This document shows positions 12,336 to 27,783 of a stretch of DNA of 64,000 bases, piece by piece (positions within the stretch are counted from its first letter, which is position 1; every line of letters begins with the position of its first letter). This DNA comes from Acanthosoma haemorrhoidale (taxonomy: Eukaryota > Arthropoda > Insecta > Hemiptera > Acanthosomatidae). Under the pieces are notes generated by a model. The model did not search any database. It saw only the letters and a list, made by a program, of their open reading frames with translations, and was not told the origin of the DNA. The translations under genes were made by a program, and so were the position numbers. Location of the stretch: NCBI GenBank assembly GCA_930367205.1, contig CAKNEZ010000018.1, positions 1 to 64,000 of the forward strand, in the 5' to 3' direction.

Positions 12336-14522
12336 TATAATTTCACCACATCATTCAATATAAGGGAAGGTGTACAGGGGAGAACCTACCTGTAGGGCCT
12401 CCTTCCGGACGTCCGCTTCCCGCTGTTTGTTGTACTTAGTGCAAGCTTTTCACACACCTGGTTTGTTGACATACAGACAGATAATCAATCATCACCACCG
12501 CCTGTCTAATAAAAAGTACAGCAACAGCTTCAGACTCCGTCCCGTCGTCGTCGTCTTACCTCTCTCTCTCTCTACCTACTTACTACTACTCGACACTACC
12601 CCCTCCCTACCTGATAAACTAACTGACTCACATTGATGATGAGATTCATAATTTTTTTTTTTTTCCCCCCCTCTCCGAGGCAGAGAAAATCCTCCTCAAT
12701 GAGATGATCATTGTATCTCATCATCTCAATAATGCGTCGTCATACCTAGCCCAACGTTTCCGTGAAAATTGATTGATTGATTGATCAATGTTTATAGTAC
12801 AATGAGGAAAATTCAAAATCGGATAGTTTAGTTTTTATCCGGGCTCTACTTTAATTAAATATTTGGATAATTATGTCTAGAAGAGACTACATATATAAAA
12901 ACTGGAAGGGGGGCTCACCCCGTATCGTATAGATAGATATAACATCGGACAGAGCATCGGCATGGGTTGATATTCGCCTGCAGCCGGCTCTCCCCGGGGC
13001 AAGATGGGACCGGTCAGCCTAACGTCTCCCGCCCATCTAATGAGTACACGAGCAAGTGTTAATGGGACGCACCTCCGTTCCTCGGATAGGCCGAACGAAG
13101 GCCTAAAGAAATCCGAAAACTATTAGCCGTTGGGTATTTATTACAGGAGGATATTTAAGATAAATGTTTATCATCCCATAGCACTCTCTTCGGGTGTCTA
13201 AATCATTAGGAATAAATCAAACTATGATTTTCAAGAGGCAGACGGCACACTATAATTCAAAATTCAAAATTGCTTTCCTCGTAAATACGGGCTCCGTATT
13301 ATTCAATTAGAAATAGTACATACAGTGTATATATCATATAATAGTTGGATTTGGCAGCGTCGGGTTACTATGATAACCATTTTTCATATTAAAGGATACC
13401 ACAAACGATGTATGTTCTGGATATTAAAATAATTTTTAAGGGTATCTAGAGACTATATCGCTCCTCACGACGTCCTCTGAAGGTGGAGCCCAGTCCGAGG
13501 GATAGCCGAGCCGGCCCGACATATCATCAAATCTCCGACGAATACTATTTTCAATATCAGCGATGAGCAAAATGATTTCATTTAAAAGAAAAGAAATTAA
13601 GTAAAATAATGATAAGGTGAGCCCAATTTTATATATGTATTTCAAAGACAAAATAGAGAAAGCTATTTTTTAATTAGCTAATCACAACTGGGGTTGTCCA
13701 TGTAAAAGACACTACTCCAGGGAACAGACAGAATTAAAATTGTTGAGACGAAAAAAAAAAAAAGTGGGGATAACGACTGAAAGTGAAAGGATCACTAGTT
13801 CCGGATTAGTGAGGTCGGGATCAGTAAATTTTTACGGCTTACTACAGGAGGAGGTTTTATCTGTGAGCTAAGGATAAACAGGCACCAAAATATTATTGCG
13901 GGAGTCACTCGATTGATACTATCATTCGAGATCATGGTTGGATTAGGAATAATGATTCATAAATAAAGTTACAGCAAGAGTCACTATTTAATTCGGCGGC
14001 AAAGTAATATTAAAAATAATTTAATGAACGGATCTCGGTGGATTCCTAAAAGATAACATATATACCCAATATTTTTTTTATGTGTAACTCCAAAAATAAA
14101 AAATCTTATAAAATATTGTCATTATAAATAGTAGCAAATAAGATGAGGGAAATCTCAAAAATATAATAAATAATACGTTTTGCAGCGTTTACTAATAATA
14201 GCTCGGGAGATTGGTTGAAGTTGAAGGGTGGATACCGGAAAGGAAGCTACACTAGCGCCACCTGTGTGATCGCTAGCTAACCTGTGGGATCGAGAGGGAT
14301 GCAGAGATATATGCACTAATACGGGTAGGGAAATGTTTTCGGTGCGTTTAAACTATTTATACTCGATAATATATTGTGTAGTAAGATAAACGAAACATTT
14401 TTTTCTATATTACATCATCTGGTGGTTCGCTAGACGGCCATTCGTCTTCTCCGAATCCAGTTCAATCTCGCAAGTGAAGTTAGGTTTGACTTGACAACTA
14501 TCGGATTTTCCCAAATTATAGC

Positions 14523-14604
14523 ATACTTACCTGGCGTGGGGGCCTACCGTGATCAACAAGGCGGTTCCCCCAGGGTGAGGCTTTTCCATTGCACTTCGGT
14601 TGAG
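14523..14604 (+). pseudogene. U1: U1 snRNA, copy 6, truncated at nt 82
   Basis: Nucleotides 1-82 match the other copies. The sequence then leaves U1 inside stem-loop II, runs through about 8 bases of filler (TGAACCTT), and re-enters the spacer at CCTAAAGAAATCC (14613). About 839 bp are missing, including the third stem-loop, the Sm site and the 3' hairpin. A transcript could not bind Sm proteins. The promoter region upstream is intact. The same unit also has a 2-bp deletion in the spacer near 15032. Confidence 0.93.
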
Positions 14605-16031
14605 TGAACCTTCCTAAAGAAATCCAAAAACTATTAGCCGTTGGGTATTTATTACAGGAGGATATTTAAGATAAATGTTTATCATCCCATAGCACTCTCT
14701 TCGGGTGTCTAAATCATTAGGAATAAATCAAACTATGATTTTCAAGAGGCAGACGGCACACTATAATTCAAAATTCAAAATTGCTTTCCTCGTAAATACG
14801 GGCTCCGTATTATTCAATTAGAAATAGTACATACAGTGTATATATCATATAATAGTTGGATTTGGCAGCGTCGGGTTACTATGATAACCATTTTTCATAT
14901 TAAAGGATACCACAAATGATGTATGTTCTGGATATTAAAATAATTTTTAAGGGTATCTAGAGACTATATCGCTCCTCACGACGTCCTCTAAAGGTGGAGC
15001 CCAGTCCGAGGGATAGCCGAGCCGGCCCGACATCATCAAATCTCTGACGAATACTATTTTCAATATCAGCGATGAGCAAAATGATTTCATTTAAAAGAAA
15101 AGAAATTAAGTAAAATAATGATAAGGTGAGCCCAATTTTATATATGTATTTCAAAGACAAAATAGAGAAAGCTATTTTTTAATTAGCTAATCACAACTGG
15201 GGTTGTCCATGTAAAAGACACTACTCCAGGGAACAGACAGAATTAAAATTGTTGAGATGAAAAAAAATAATAGTGGGGATAACGACTGAAAGTGAAAGGA
15301 TCACTAGTTCCGGATTAGTGAGGTCGGGATCAGTAAATTTTTACGGCTTACTACAGGAGGAGGTTTTATCTGTGAGCTAAGGATAAACAGGCACCAAAAT
15401 ATTATTGCGGGAGTCACTCGATTGATACTATCATTCGAGATCATGGTTGGATTAGGAATAATGATTCATAAATAAAGTTACAGCAAGAGTCACTATTTAA
15501 TTCGGCGGCAAAGTAATATTAAAAATAATTTAATGAACGGATCTCGGTGGATTCCTAAAAGATAACATATATACCCAATATTTTTTTTATGTGTAACTCC
15601 AAAAATAAAAAATCTTATAAAATATTGTCATTATAAATAGTAGCAAATAAGATGAGGGAAATCTCAAAAATATAATAAATAATACGTTTTGGAGCGTTTA
15701 CTAATAATAGCTCGGGAGATTGGTTGAAGTTGAAGGGTGAATACCGGGAAGGAAGCTACACTAGCGCCACCTGTGTGATCGCTAGCTAACCTGTGGGATC
15801 GAGAGGGATGCAGAGATATATGCACTAATACGGGTAGGGAAATGTTTTCGGTGCGTTTAAACTATTTATACTCGATAATATATTGTGTAGTAAGATAAAC
15901 GAAACATTTTTTTCTATATTACATCATCTGGTGGTTCGCTAGACGGCCATTCGTCTTCTCCGAATCCAGTTCAATCTCGCAAGTGAAGTTAGGTTTGACT
16001 TGACAACTATCGGATTTTCCCAAATTATAGC

Positions 16032-16194
16032 ATACTTACCTGGCGTGGGGGCCTACCGTGATCAACAAGGCGGTTCCCCCAGGGTGAGGCTTTTCCATTG
16101 CACTTCGGTTGAGCTGACCCCTGCGAATACCCCAAATGCGGGTATCTCGGGCGCGTAATTTTTGGTAGTCGGGACTGCGTTCGCGCTTTCCCGT
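16032..16194 (+). ncRNA. U1: U1 snRNA, copy 7
   Basis: The RNA region reads the same as copy 1. The unit is subtype c and follows the deleted unit directly. Confidence 0.96.
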
Positions 16195-18381
16195 TATAAT
16201 TTCACCACATCATTCAATATAAGGGAAGGTGTACAGGGGAGAACCTACCTGTAGGGCCTCCTTCCGGACGTCCGCTTCCCGCTGTTTGTTGTACTTAGTG
16301 CAAGCTTTTCACACACCTGGTTTGTTGACATACAGACAGATAATCAATCATCACCACCGCCTGTCTAATAAAAAGTACAGCAACAGCTTCAGACTCCGTC
16401 CCGTCGTCGTCGTCTTACCTCTCTCTCTCTCTACCTACTTACTACTACTCGACACTACCCCCTCCCTACCTGATAAACTAACTGACTCACATTGATGATG
16501 AGATTCATAATTTTTTTTTTTTTCCCCCCCTCTCCGAGGCAGAGAAAATCCTCCTCAATGAGATGATCATTGTATCTCATCATCTCAATAATGCGTCGTC
16601 ATACCTAGCCCAACGTTTCCGTGAAAATTGATTGATTGATTGATCAATGTTTATAGTACAATGAGGAAAATTCAAAATCGGATAGTTTAGTTTTTATCCG
16701 GGCTCTACTTTAATTAAATATTTGGATAATTATGTCTAGAAGAGACTACATATATAAAAACTGGAAGGGGGGCTCACCCCGTATCGTATAGATAGATATA
16801 ACATCGGACAGAGCATCGGCATGGGTTGATATTCGCCTGCAGCCGGCTCTCCCCGGGGCAAGATGGGACCGGTCAGCCTAACGTCTCCCGCCCATCTAAT
16901 GAGTGCACGAGCAAGTGTTAATGGGACGCACCTCCGTTCCTCGGATAGGCCGAACGAAGGCCTAAAGAAATCCGAAAACTATTAGCCGTTGGGTATTTAT
17001 TACAGGAGGATATTTAAGATAAATGTTTATCATCCCATAGCACTCTCTTCGGGTGTCTAAATCATTAGGAATAAATCAAACTATGATTTTCAAGAGGCAG
17101 ACGGCACACTATAATTCAAAATTCAAAATTGCTTTCCTCGTAAATACGGGCTCCGTATTATTCAATTAGAAATAGTACATACAGTGTATATATCATATAA
17201 TAGTTGGATTTGGCAGCGTCGGGTTACTATGATAACCATTTTTCATATTAAAGGATACCACAAACGATGTATGTTCTGGATATTAAAATAATTTTTAAGG
17301 GTATCTAGAGACTATATCGCTCCTCACGACGTCCTCTGAAGGTGGAGCCCAGTCCGAGGGATAGCCGAGCCGGCCCGACATATCATCAAATCTCCGACGA
17401 ATACTATTTTCAATATCAGCAATGAGCAAAATGATTTCATTTAAAAGAAAAGAAATTAAGTAAAATAATGATAAGGTGAGCCCAATTTTATATATGTATT
17501 TCAAAGACAAAATAGAGAAAGCTATTTTTTAATTAGCTAATCACAACTGGGGTTGTCCATGTAAAAGACACTACTCCAGGGAACAGACAGAATTAAAATT
17601 GTTGAGACGAAAAAAAATAATAGTGGGGATAACGACTGAAAGTGAAAGGATCACTAGTTCCGGATTAGTGAGGTCGGGATCAGTAAATTTTTACGGCTTA
17701 CTACAGGAGGAGGTTTTATCTGTGAGCTAAGGATAAACAGGCACCAAAATATTATTGCGGGAGTCACTCGATTGATACTATCATTCGAGATCATGGTTGG
17801 ATTAGGAATAATGATTCATAAATAAAGTTACAGCAAGAGTCACTATTTAATTCGGCGGCAAAGTAATATTAAAAATAATTTAATGAACGGATCTCGGTGG
17901 ATTCCTAAAAGATAACATATATACCCAATATTTTTTTTATGTGTAACTCCAAAAATAAAAAATCTTATAAAATATTGTCATTATAAATAGTAGCAAATAA
18001 GATGAGGGAAATCTCAAAAATATAATAAATAATACGTTTTGGAGCGTTTACTAATAATAGCTCGGGAGATTGGTTGAAGTTGAAGGGTGAATACCGGGAA
18101 GGAAGCTACACTAGCGCCACCTGTGTGATCGCTAGCTAACCTGTGGGATCGAGAGGGATGCAGAGATATATGCACTAATACGGGTAGGGAAATGTTTTCG
18201 GTGCGTTTAAACTATTTATACTCGATAATATATTGTGTAGTAAGATAAACGAAACATTTTTTTCTATATTACATCATCTGGTGGTTCGCTAGACGGCCAT
18301 TCGTCTTCTCCGAATCCAGTTCAATCTCGCAAGTGAAGTTAGGTTTGACTTGACAACTATCGGATTTTCCCAAATTATAGC

Positions 18382-18544
18382 ATACTTACCTGGCGTGGGG
18401 GCCTACCGTGATCAACAAGGCGGTTCCCCCAGGGTGAGGCTTTTCCATTGCACTTCGGTTGAGCTGACCCCTGCGAATACCCCAAATGCGGGTATCTCGG
18501 GCGCGTAATTTTTGGTAGTCGGGACTGCGTTCGCGCTTTCCCGT
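18382..18544 (+). ncRNA. U1: U1 snRNA, copy 8
   Basis: The RNA region reads the same as copy 1. The unit is subtype c, with private changes near 18870-18890 (longer C run, CTCTACGAGG) and CGTTTCCTTG near 18965. Confidence 0.96.
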
Positions 18545-20732
18545 TATAATTTCACCACATCATTCAATATAAGGGAAGGTGTACAGGGGAGAACCTACCT
18601 GTAGGGCCTCCTTCCGGACGTCCGCTTCCCGCTGTTTGTTGTACTTAGTGCAAGCTTTTCACACACCTGGTTTGTTGACATACAGACAGATAATCAATCA
18701 TCACCACCGCCTGTCTAATAAAAAGTACAGCAACAGCTTCAGACTCCGTCCCGTCGTCGTCGTCTTACCTCTCTCTCTCTCTACCTACTTACTACTACTC
18801 GACACTACCCCCTCCCTACCTGATAAACTAACTGACTCACATTGATGATGAGATTCATAATTTTTTTTTTTTCCCCCCCCCTCTACGAGGCAGAGAAAAT
18901 CCTCCTCAATGAGATGATCATTGTATCTCATCATCTCAATAATGCGTCGTCATACCTAGCCCAACGTTTCCTTGAAAATTGATTGATTGATTGATCAATG
19001 TTTATAGTACAATGAGGAAAATTCAAAATCGGATAGTTTAGTTTTTATCCGGGCTCTACTTTAATTAAATATTTGGATAATTATGTCTAGAAGAGACTAC
19101 ATATATAAAAACTGGAAGGGGGGCTCACCCCGTATCGTATAGATAGATATAACATCGGACAGAGCATCGGCATGGGTTGATATTCGCCTGCAGCCGGCTC
19201 TCCCCGGGGCAAGATGGGACCGGTCAGCCTAACGTCTCCCGCCCATCTAATGAGTGCACGAGCAAGTGTTAATGGGACGCACCTCCGTTCCTCGGATAGG
19301 CCGAACGAAGGCCTAAAGAAATCCGAAAACTATTAGCCGTTGGGTATTTATTACAGGAGGATATTTAAGATAAATGTTTATCATCCCATAGCACTCTCTT
19401 CGGGTGTCTAAATCATTAGGAATAAATCAAACTATGATTTTCAAGAGGCAGACGGCACACTATAATTCAAAATTCAAAATTGCTTTCCTCGTAAATACGG
19501 GCTCCGTATTATTCAATTAGAAATAGTACATACAGTGTATATATCATATAATAGTTGGATTTGGCAGCGTCGGGTTACTATGATAACCATTTTTCATATT
19601 AAAGGATACCACAAACGATGTATGTTCTGGATATTAAAATAATTTTTAAGGGTATCTAGAGACTATATCGCTCCTCACGACGTCCTCTGAAGGTGGAGCC
19701 CAGTCCGAGGGATAGCCGAGCCGGCCCGACATATCATCAAATCTCCGACGAATACTATTTTCAATATCAGCGATGAGCAAAATGATTTCATTTAAAAGAA
19801 AAGAAATTAAGTAAAATAATGATAAGGTGAGCCCAATTTTATATATGTATTTCAAAGACAAAATAGAGAAAGCTATTTTTTAATTAGCTAATCACAACTG
19901 GGGTTGTCCATGTAAAAGACACTACTCCAGGGAACAGACAGAATTAAAATTGTTGAGACGAAAAAAAATAATAGTGGGGATAACGACTGAAAGTGAAAGG
20001 ATCACTAGTTCCGGATTAGTGAGGTCGGGATCAGTAAATTTTTACGGCTTACTACAGGAGGAGGTTTTATCTGTGAGCTAAGGATAAACAGGCACCAAAA
20101 TATTATTGCGGGAGTCACTCGATTGATACTATCATTCGAGATCATGGTTGGATTAGGAATAATGATTCATAAATAAAGTTACAGCAAGAGTCACTATTTA
20201 ATTCGGCGGCAAAGTAATATTAAAAATAATTTAATGAACGGATCTCGGTGGATTCCTAAAAGATAACATATATACCCAATATTTTTTTTATGTGTAACTC
20301 CAAAAATAAAAAATCTTATAAAATATTGTCATTATAAATAGTAGCAAATAAGATGAGGGAAATCTCAAAAATATAATAAATAATACGTTTTGGAGCGTTT
20401 ACTAATAATAGCTCGGGCGATTGGTTGAAGTTGAAGGGTGGATACCGGGAAGGAAGCTACACTAGCGCCACCTGTGTGATCGCTAGCTAACCTGTGGGAT
20501 CGAGAGGGATGCAGAGATATATGCACTAATACGGGTAGGGAAATGTTTTCGGTGCGTTTAAACTATTTATACTCGATAATATATTGTGTAGTAAGATAAA
20601 CGAAACATTTTTTTCTATATTACATCATCTGGTGGTTCGCTAGACGGCCATTCGTCTTCTCCGAATCCAGTTCAATCTCGCAAGTGAAGTTAGGTTTGAC
20701 TTGACAACTATCGGATTTTCCCAAATTATAGC

Positions 20733-20895
20733 ATACTTACCTGGCGTGGGGGCCTACCGTGATCAACAAGGCGGTTCCCCCAGGGTGAGGCTTTTCCATT
20801 GCACTTCGGTTGAGCTGACCCCTGCGAATACCCCAAATGCGGGTATCTCGGGCGCGTAATTTTTGGTAGTCGGGACTGCGTTCGCGCTTTCCCGT
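20733..20895 (+). ncRNA. U1: U1 snRNA, copy 9
   Basis: The RNA region reads the same as copy 1. The unit is subtype b and shares the change CTCCCCGAGG (near 21230) with unit 11, so units 9 and 11 are close relatives although not adjacent. Confidence 0.96.
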
Positions 20896-23082
20896 TATAA
20901 TTTCACCACATCATTCAATATAAGGGAAGGTGTACAGGGGAGAACCTACCTGTAGGGCCTCCTTCCGGACGTCCGCTTCCCGCTGTTTGTTGTACTTAGT
21001 GCAAGCTTTTCACACACCTGGTTTGTTGACATACAGACAGATAATCAATCATCACCACCGCCTGTCTAATAAAAAGTACAGCAACAGCTTCAGACTCCGT
21101 CCCGTCGTCGTCGTCTTACCTCTCTCTCTCTCTACCTACTTACTACTACTCGACACTACCCCCTCCCTACCTGATAAACTAACTGACTCACATTGATGAT
21201 GAGATTCATAATTTTTATTTTTTTCCCCCCCTCCCCGAGGCAGAGAAAATCCTCCACAATGAGATAATCATTGTATCTCATCATCTCAATAATGCGTCGT
21301 CATACCTAGCCCAACGTTTTCGTGAAAATTGATTGATTGATTGATCAATGTTTATAGTACAATGAGGAAAATTCAAAATCGGATAGTTTAGTTTTTATCC
21401 GGGCTCTACTTTAATTAAATATTTGGATAATTATGTCTAGAAGAGACTACATATATAAAAACTGGAAGGGGGGCTCACCCCGTATCGTATAGATAGATAT
21501 AACATCGGACAGAGCATCGGCATGGGTTGATATTCGCCTGCAGCCGGCTCTCCCCCGGGCAAGATGGGACCGGTCAGCCTAACGTCTCCCGTCCATCTAA
21601 TGAGTGCATGAGCATGTGTTAATGGGACGCACCTCCGTTCCTCGGATAGGCCGAACGAAGGCCTAAAGAAATCCGAAAACTATTAGCCGTTGGGTATTTA
21701 TTACAGGAGGATATTTAAGATAAATGTTTATCATCCCATAGCACTCTCTTCGGGTGTCTAAATCATTAGGAATAAATCAAACTATGATTTTCAAGAGGCA
21801 GACGGCACACTATAATTCAAAATTCAAAATTGCTTTCCTCGTAAATACGGGCTCCGTATTATTCAATTAGAAATAGTACATACAGTGTATATATCATATA
21901 ATAGTTGGATTTGGCAGCGTCGGGTTACTATGATAACCATTTTTCATATTAAAGGATACCACAAACGATGTATGTTCTGGATATTAAAATAATTTTTAAG
22001 GGTATCTAGAGACTATATCGCTCCTCACGACGTCCTCTAAAGGTGGAGCCCAGTCCGAGGGATAGCCGAGCCGGCCCGACATATCATCAAATCTCTGACG
22101 AATACTATTTTCAATATCAGCGATGAGCAAAATGATTTCATTTAAAAGAAAAGAAATTAAGTAAAATAATGATAAGGTGAGCCCAATTTTATATATGTAT
22201 TTCAAAGACAAAATAGAGAAAGCTATTTTTTAATTAGCTAATCACAACTGGGGTTGTCCATGTAAAAGACACTACTCCAGGGAACAGACAGAATTAAAAT
22301 TGTTGAGATGAAAAAAAATAATAGTGGGGATAACGACTGAAAGTGAAAGGATCACTAGTTCCGGATTAGTGAGGTCGGGATCAGTAAATTTTTACGGCTT
22401 ACTACAGGAGGAGGTTTTATCTGTGAGCTAAGGATAAACAGGCACCAAAATATTATTGCGGGAGTCACTCGATTGATACTATCATTCGAGATCATGGTTG
22501 GATTAGGAATAATGATTCATAAATAAAGTTACAGCAAGAGTCACTATTTAATTCGGCGGCAAAGTAATATTAAAAATAATTTAATGAACGGATCTCGGTG
22601 GATTCCTAAAAGATAACATATATACCCAATATTTTTTTTATGTGTAACTCCAAAAATAAAAAATCTTATAAAATATTGTCATTATAAATAGTAGCAAATA
22701 AGATGAGGGAAATCTCAAAAATATAATAAATAATACGTTTTGGAGCGTTTACTAATAATAGCTCGGGAGATTGGTTGAAGTTGAAGGGTGGATACCGGGA
22801 AGGAAGCTACACTAGCGCCACCTGTGTGATCGCTAGCTAACCTGTGGGATCGAGAGGGATGCAGAGATATATGCACTAATACGGGTAGGGAAATGTTTTC
22901 GGTGCGTTTAAACTATTTATACTCGATAATATATTGTGTAGTAAGATAAACGAAACATTTTTTTCTATATTACATCATCTGGTGGTTCGCTAGACGGCCA
23001 TTCGTCTTCTCCGAATCCAGTTCAATCTCGCAAGTGAAGTTAGGTTTGACTTGACAACTATCGGATTTTCCCAAATTATAGC

Positions 23083-23245
23083 ATACTTACCTGGCGTGGG
23101 GGCCTACCGTGATCAACAAGGCGGTTCCCCCAGGGTGAGGCTTTTCCATTGCACTTCGGTTGAGCTGACCCCTGCGAATACCCCAAATGCGGGTATCTCG
23201 GGCGCGTAATTTTTGGTAGTCGGGACTGCGTTCGCGCTTTCCCGT
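23083..23245 (+). ncRNA. U1: U1 snRNA, copy 10
   Basis: The RNA region reads the same as copy 1. The unit is subtype c and lies between two b-type units. Confidence 0.96.
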
Positions 23246-25432
23246 TATAATTTCACCACATCATTCAATATAAGGGAAGGTGTACAGGGGAGAACCTACC
23301 TGTAGGGCCTCCTTCCGGACGTCCGCTTCCCGCTGTTTGTTGTACTTAGTGCAAGCTTTTCACACACCTGGTTTGTTGACATACAGACAGATAATCAATC
23401 ATCACCACCGCCTGTCTAATAAAAAGTACAGCAACAGCTTCAGACTCCGTCCCGTCGTCGTCGTCTTACCTCTCTCTCTCTCTACCTACTTACTACTACT
23501 CGACACTACCCCCTCCCTACCTGATAAACTAACTGACTCACATTGATGATGAGATTCATAATTTTTTTTTTTTTCCCCCCCTCTCCGAGGCAGAGAAAAT
23601 CCTCCTCAATGAGATGATCATTGTATCTCATCATCTCAATAATGCGTCGTCATACCTAGCCCAACGTTTCCGTGAAAATTGATTGATTGATTGATCAATG
23701 TTTATAGTACAATGAGGAAAATTCAAAATCGGATAGTTTAGTTTTTATCCGGGCTCTACTTTAATTAAATATTTGGATAATTATGTCTAGAAGAGACTAC
23801 ATATATAAAAACTGGAAGGGGGGCTCACCCCGTATCGTATAGATAGATATAACATCGGACAGAGCATCGGCATGGGTTGATATTCGCCTGCAGCCGGCTC
23901 TCCCCGGGGCAAGATGGGACCGGTCAGCCTAACGTCTCCCGCCCATCTAATGAGTGCACGAGCAAGTGTTAATGGGACGCACCTCCGTTCCTCGGATAGG
24001 CCGAACGAAGGCCTAAAGAAATCCGAAAACTATTAGCCGTTGGGTATTTATTACAGGAGGATATTTAAGATAAATGTTTATCATCCCATAGCACTCTCTT
24101 CGGGTGTCTAAATCATTAGGAATAAATCAAACTATGATTTTCAAGAGGCAGACGGCACACTATAATTCAAAATTCAAAATTGCTTTCCTCGTAAATACGG
24201 GCTCCGTATTATTCAATTAGAAATAGTACATACAGTGTATATATCATATAATAGTTGGATTTGGCAGCGTCGGGTTACTATGATAACCATTTTTCATATT
24301 AAAGGATACCACAAACGATGTATGTTCTGGATATTAAAATAATTTTTAAGGGTATCTAGAGACTATATCGCTCCTCACGACGTCCTCTGAAGGTGGAGCC
24401 CAGTCCGAGGGATAGCCGAGCCGGCCCGACATATCATCAAATCTCCGACGAATACTATTTTCAATATCAGCGATGAGCAAAATGATTTCATTTAAAAGAA
24501 AAGAAATTAAGTAAAATAATGATAAGGTGAGCCCAATTTTATATATGTATTTCAAAGACAAAATAGAGAAAGCTATTTTTTAATTAGCTAATCACAACTG
24601 GGGTTGTCCATGTAAAAGACACTACTCCAGGGAACAGACAGAATTAAAATTGTTGAGACGAAAAAAAATAATAGTGGGGATAACGACTGAAAGTGAAAGG
24701 ATCACTAGTTCCGGATTAGTGAGGTCGGGATCAGTAAATTTTTACGGCTTACTACAGGAGGAGGTTTTATCTGTGAGCTAAGGATAAACAGGCACCAAAA
24801 TATTATTGCGGGAGTCACTCGATTGATACTATCATTCGAGATCATGGTTGGATTAGGAATAATGATTCATAAATAAAGTTACAGCAAGAGTCACTATTTA
24901 ATTCGGCGGCAAAGTAATATTAAAAATAATTTAATGAACGGATCTCGGTGGATTCCTAAAAGATAACATATATACCCAATATTTTTTTTATGTGTAACTC
25001 CAAAAATAAAAAATCTTATAAAATATTGTCATTATAAATAGTAGCAAATAAGATGAGGGAAATCTCAAAAATATAATAAATAATACGTTTTGGAGCGTTT
25101 ACTAATAATAGCTCGGGAGATTGGTTGAAGTTGAAGGGTGGATACCGGGAAGGAAGCTACACTAGCGCCACCTGTGTGATCGCTAGCTAACCTGTGGGAT
25201 CGAGAGGGATGCAGAGATATATGCACTAATACGGGTAGGGAAATGTTTTCGGTGCGTTTAAACTATTTATACTCGATAATATATTGTGTAGTAAGATAAA
25301 CGAAACATTTTTTTCTATATTACATCATCTGGTGGTTCGCTAGACGGCCATTCGTCTTCTCCGAATCCAGTTCAATCTCGCAAGTGAAGTTAGGTTTGAC
25401 TTGACAACTATCGGATTTTCCCAAATTATAGC

Positions 25433-25595
25433 ATACTTACCTGGCGTGGGGGCCTACCGTGATCAACAAGGCGGTTCCCCCAGGGTGAGGCTTTTCCATT
25501 GCACTTCGGTTGAGCTGACCCCTGCGAATACCCCAAATGCGGGTATCTCGGGCGCGTAATTTTTGGTAGTCGGGACTGCGTTCGCGCTTTCCCGT
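25433..25595 (+). ncRNA. U1: U1 snRNA, copy 11
   Basis: The RNA region reads the same as copy 1. The unit is subtype b. The end of its spacer (CGAGAGTGATGC near 27555) has a change shared only with unit 13, and both of these units are followed by the divergent U1 type. Confidence 0.96.
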
Positions 25596-27783
25596 TATAA
25601 TTTCACCACATCATTCAATATAAGGGAAGGTGTACAGGGGAGAACCTACCTGTAGGGCCTCCTTCCGGACGTCCGCTTCCCGCTGTTTGTTGTACTTAGT
25701 GCAAGCTTTTCACACACCTGGTTTGTTGACATACAGACAGATAATCAATCATCACCACCGCCTGTCTAATAAAAAGTACAGCAACAGCTTCAGACTCCGT
25801 CCCGTCGTCGTCGTCTTACCTCTCTCTCTCTCTACCTACTTACTACTACTCGACACTACCCCCTCCCTACCTGATAAACTAACTGACTCACATTGATGAT
25901 GAGATTCATAATTTTTATTTTTTTCCCCCCCTCCCCGAGGCAGAGAAAATCCTCCACAATGAGATAATCATTGTATCTCATCATCTCAATAATGCGTCGT
26001 CATACCTAGCCCAACGTTTTCGTGAAAATTGATTGATTGATTGATCAATGTTTATAGTACAATGAGGAAAATTCAAAATCGGATAGTTTAGTTTTTATCC
26101 GGGCTCTACTTTAATTAAATATTTGGATAATTATGTCTAGAAGAGACTACATATATAAAAACTGGAAGGGGGGCTCACCCCGTATCGTATAGATAGATAT
26201 AACATCGGACAGAGCATCGGCATGGGTTGATATTCGCCTGCAGCCGGCTCTCCCCCGGGCAAGATGGGACCGGTCAGCCTAACGTCTCCCGTCCATCTAA
26301 TGAGTGCATGAGCATGTGTTAATGGGACGCACCTCCGTTCCTCGGATAGGCCGAACGAAGGCCTAAAGAAATCCGAAAACTATTAGCCGTTGGGTATTTA
26401 TTACAGGAGGATATTTAAGATAAATGTTTATCATCCCATAGCACTCTCTTCGGGTGTCTAAATCATTAGGAATAAATCAAACTATGATTTTCAAGAGGCA
26501 GACGGCACACTATAATTCAAAATTCAAAATTGCTTTCCTCGTAAATACGGGCTCCGTATTATTCAATTAGAAATAGTACATACAGTGTATATATCATATA
26601 ATAGTTGGATTTGGCAGCGTCGGGTTACTATGATAACCATTTTTCATATTAAAGGATACCACAAACGATGTATGTTCTGGATATTAAAATAATTTTTAAG
26701 GGTATCTAGAGACTATATCGCTCCTCACGACGTCCTCTAAAGGTGGAGCCCAGTCCGAGGGATAGCCGAGCCGGCCCGACATATCATCAAATCTCTGACG
26801 AATACTATTTTCAATATCAGCGATGAGCAAAATGATTTCATTTAAAAGAAAATAAATTAAGTAAAATAATGATAAGGTGAGCCCAATTTTATATATGTAT
26901 TTCAAAGACAAAATAGAGAAAGCTATTTTTTAATTAGCTAATCACAACTGGGGTTGTCCATGTAAAAGACACTACTCCAGGGAACAGACAGAATTAAAAT
27001 TGTTGAGATGAAAAAAAATAATAGTGGGGATAACGACTGAAAGTGAAAGGATCACTAGTTCCGGATTAGTGAGGTTGGGATCAGTAAATTTTTACGGCTT
27101 ACTACAGGAGGAGGTTTTATCTGTGAGCTAAGGATAAACAGGCACCAAAATATTATTGCGGGAGTCACTCGATTGATACTATCATTCGAGATCATGGTTG
27201 GATTAGGAATAATGATTCATAAATAAAGTTACAGCAAGAGTCACTATTTAATTCGGCGGCAAAGTAATATTAAAAATAATTTAATGAACGGATCTCGGTG
27301 GATTCCTAAAAGATAACATATATACCCAATATTTTTTTTATGTGTAACTCCAAAAATAAAAAATCTTATAAAATATTGTCATTATAAATAGTAGCAAATA
27401 AGATGAGGGAAATCTCAAAAATATAATAAATAATACGTTTTGGAGCGTTTACTAATAATAGCTCGGGAGATTGGTTGAAGTTGAAGGGTGGATACCGGGA
27501 AGGAAGCTACACTAGCGCCACCTGTGTGATCGCTAGCTAACCTGTGGGATCGAGAGTGATGCAGAGATATATGCACTAATATGGGTAGGGAAATGTTTTT
27601 GGTGCGTTTAAACTATTTATACTCGATAATATATTGTGTAGTAAGATAAACGAAACATTTTTTTTGTATATTACATCATCTGGTGGTTCGCTAGAAGGCC
27701 ATTCGTCTTCTCCGAATCCAGTTCAATCTCGCAAGTGAAGTTAGGTTTGACTTGACAACTATCGGATTTTCCCAAATTATAGC

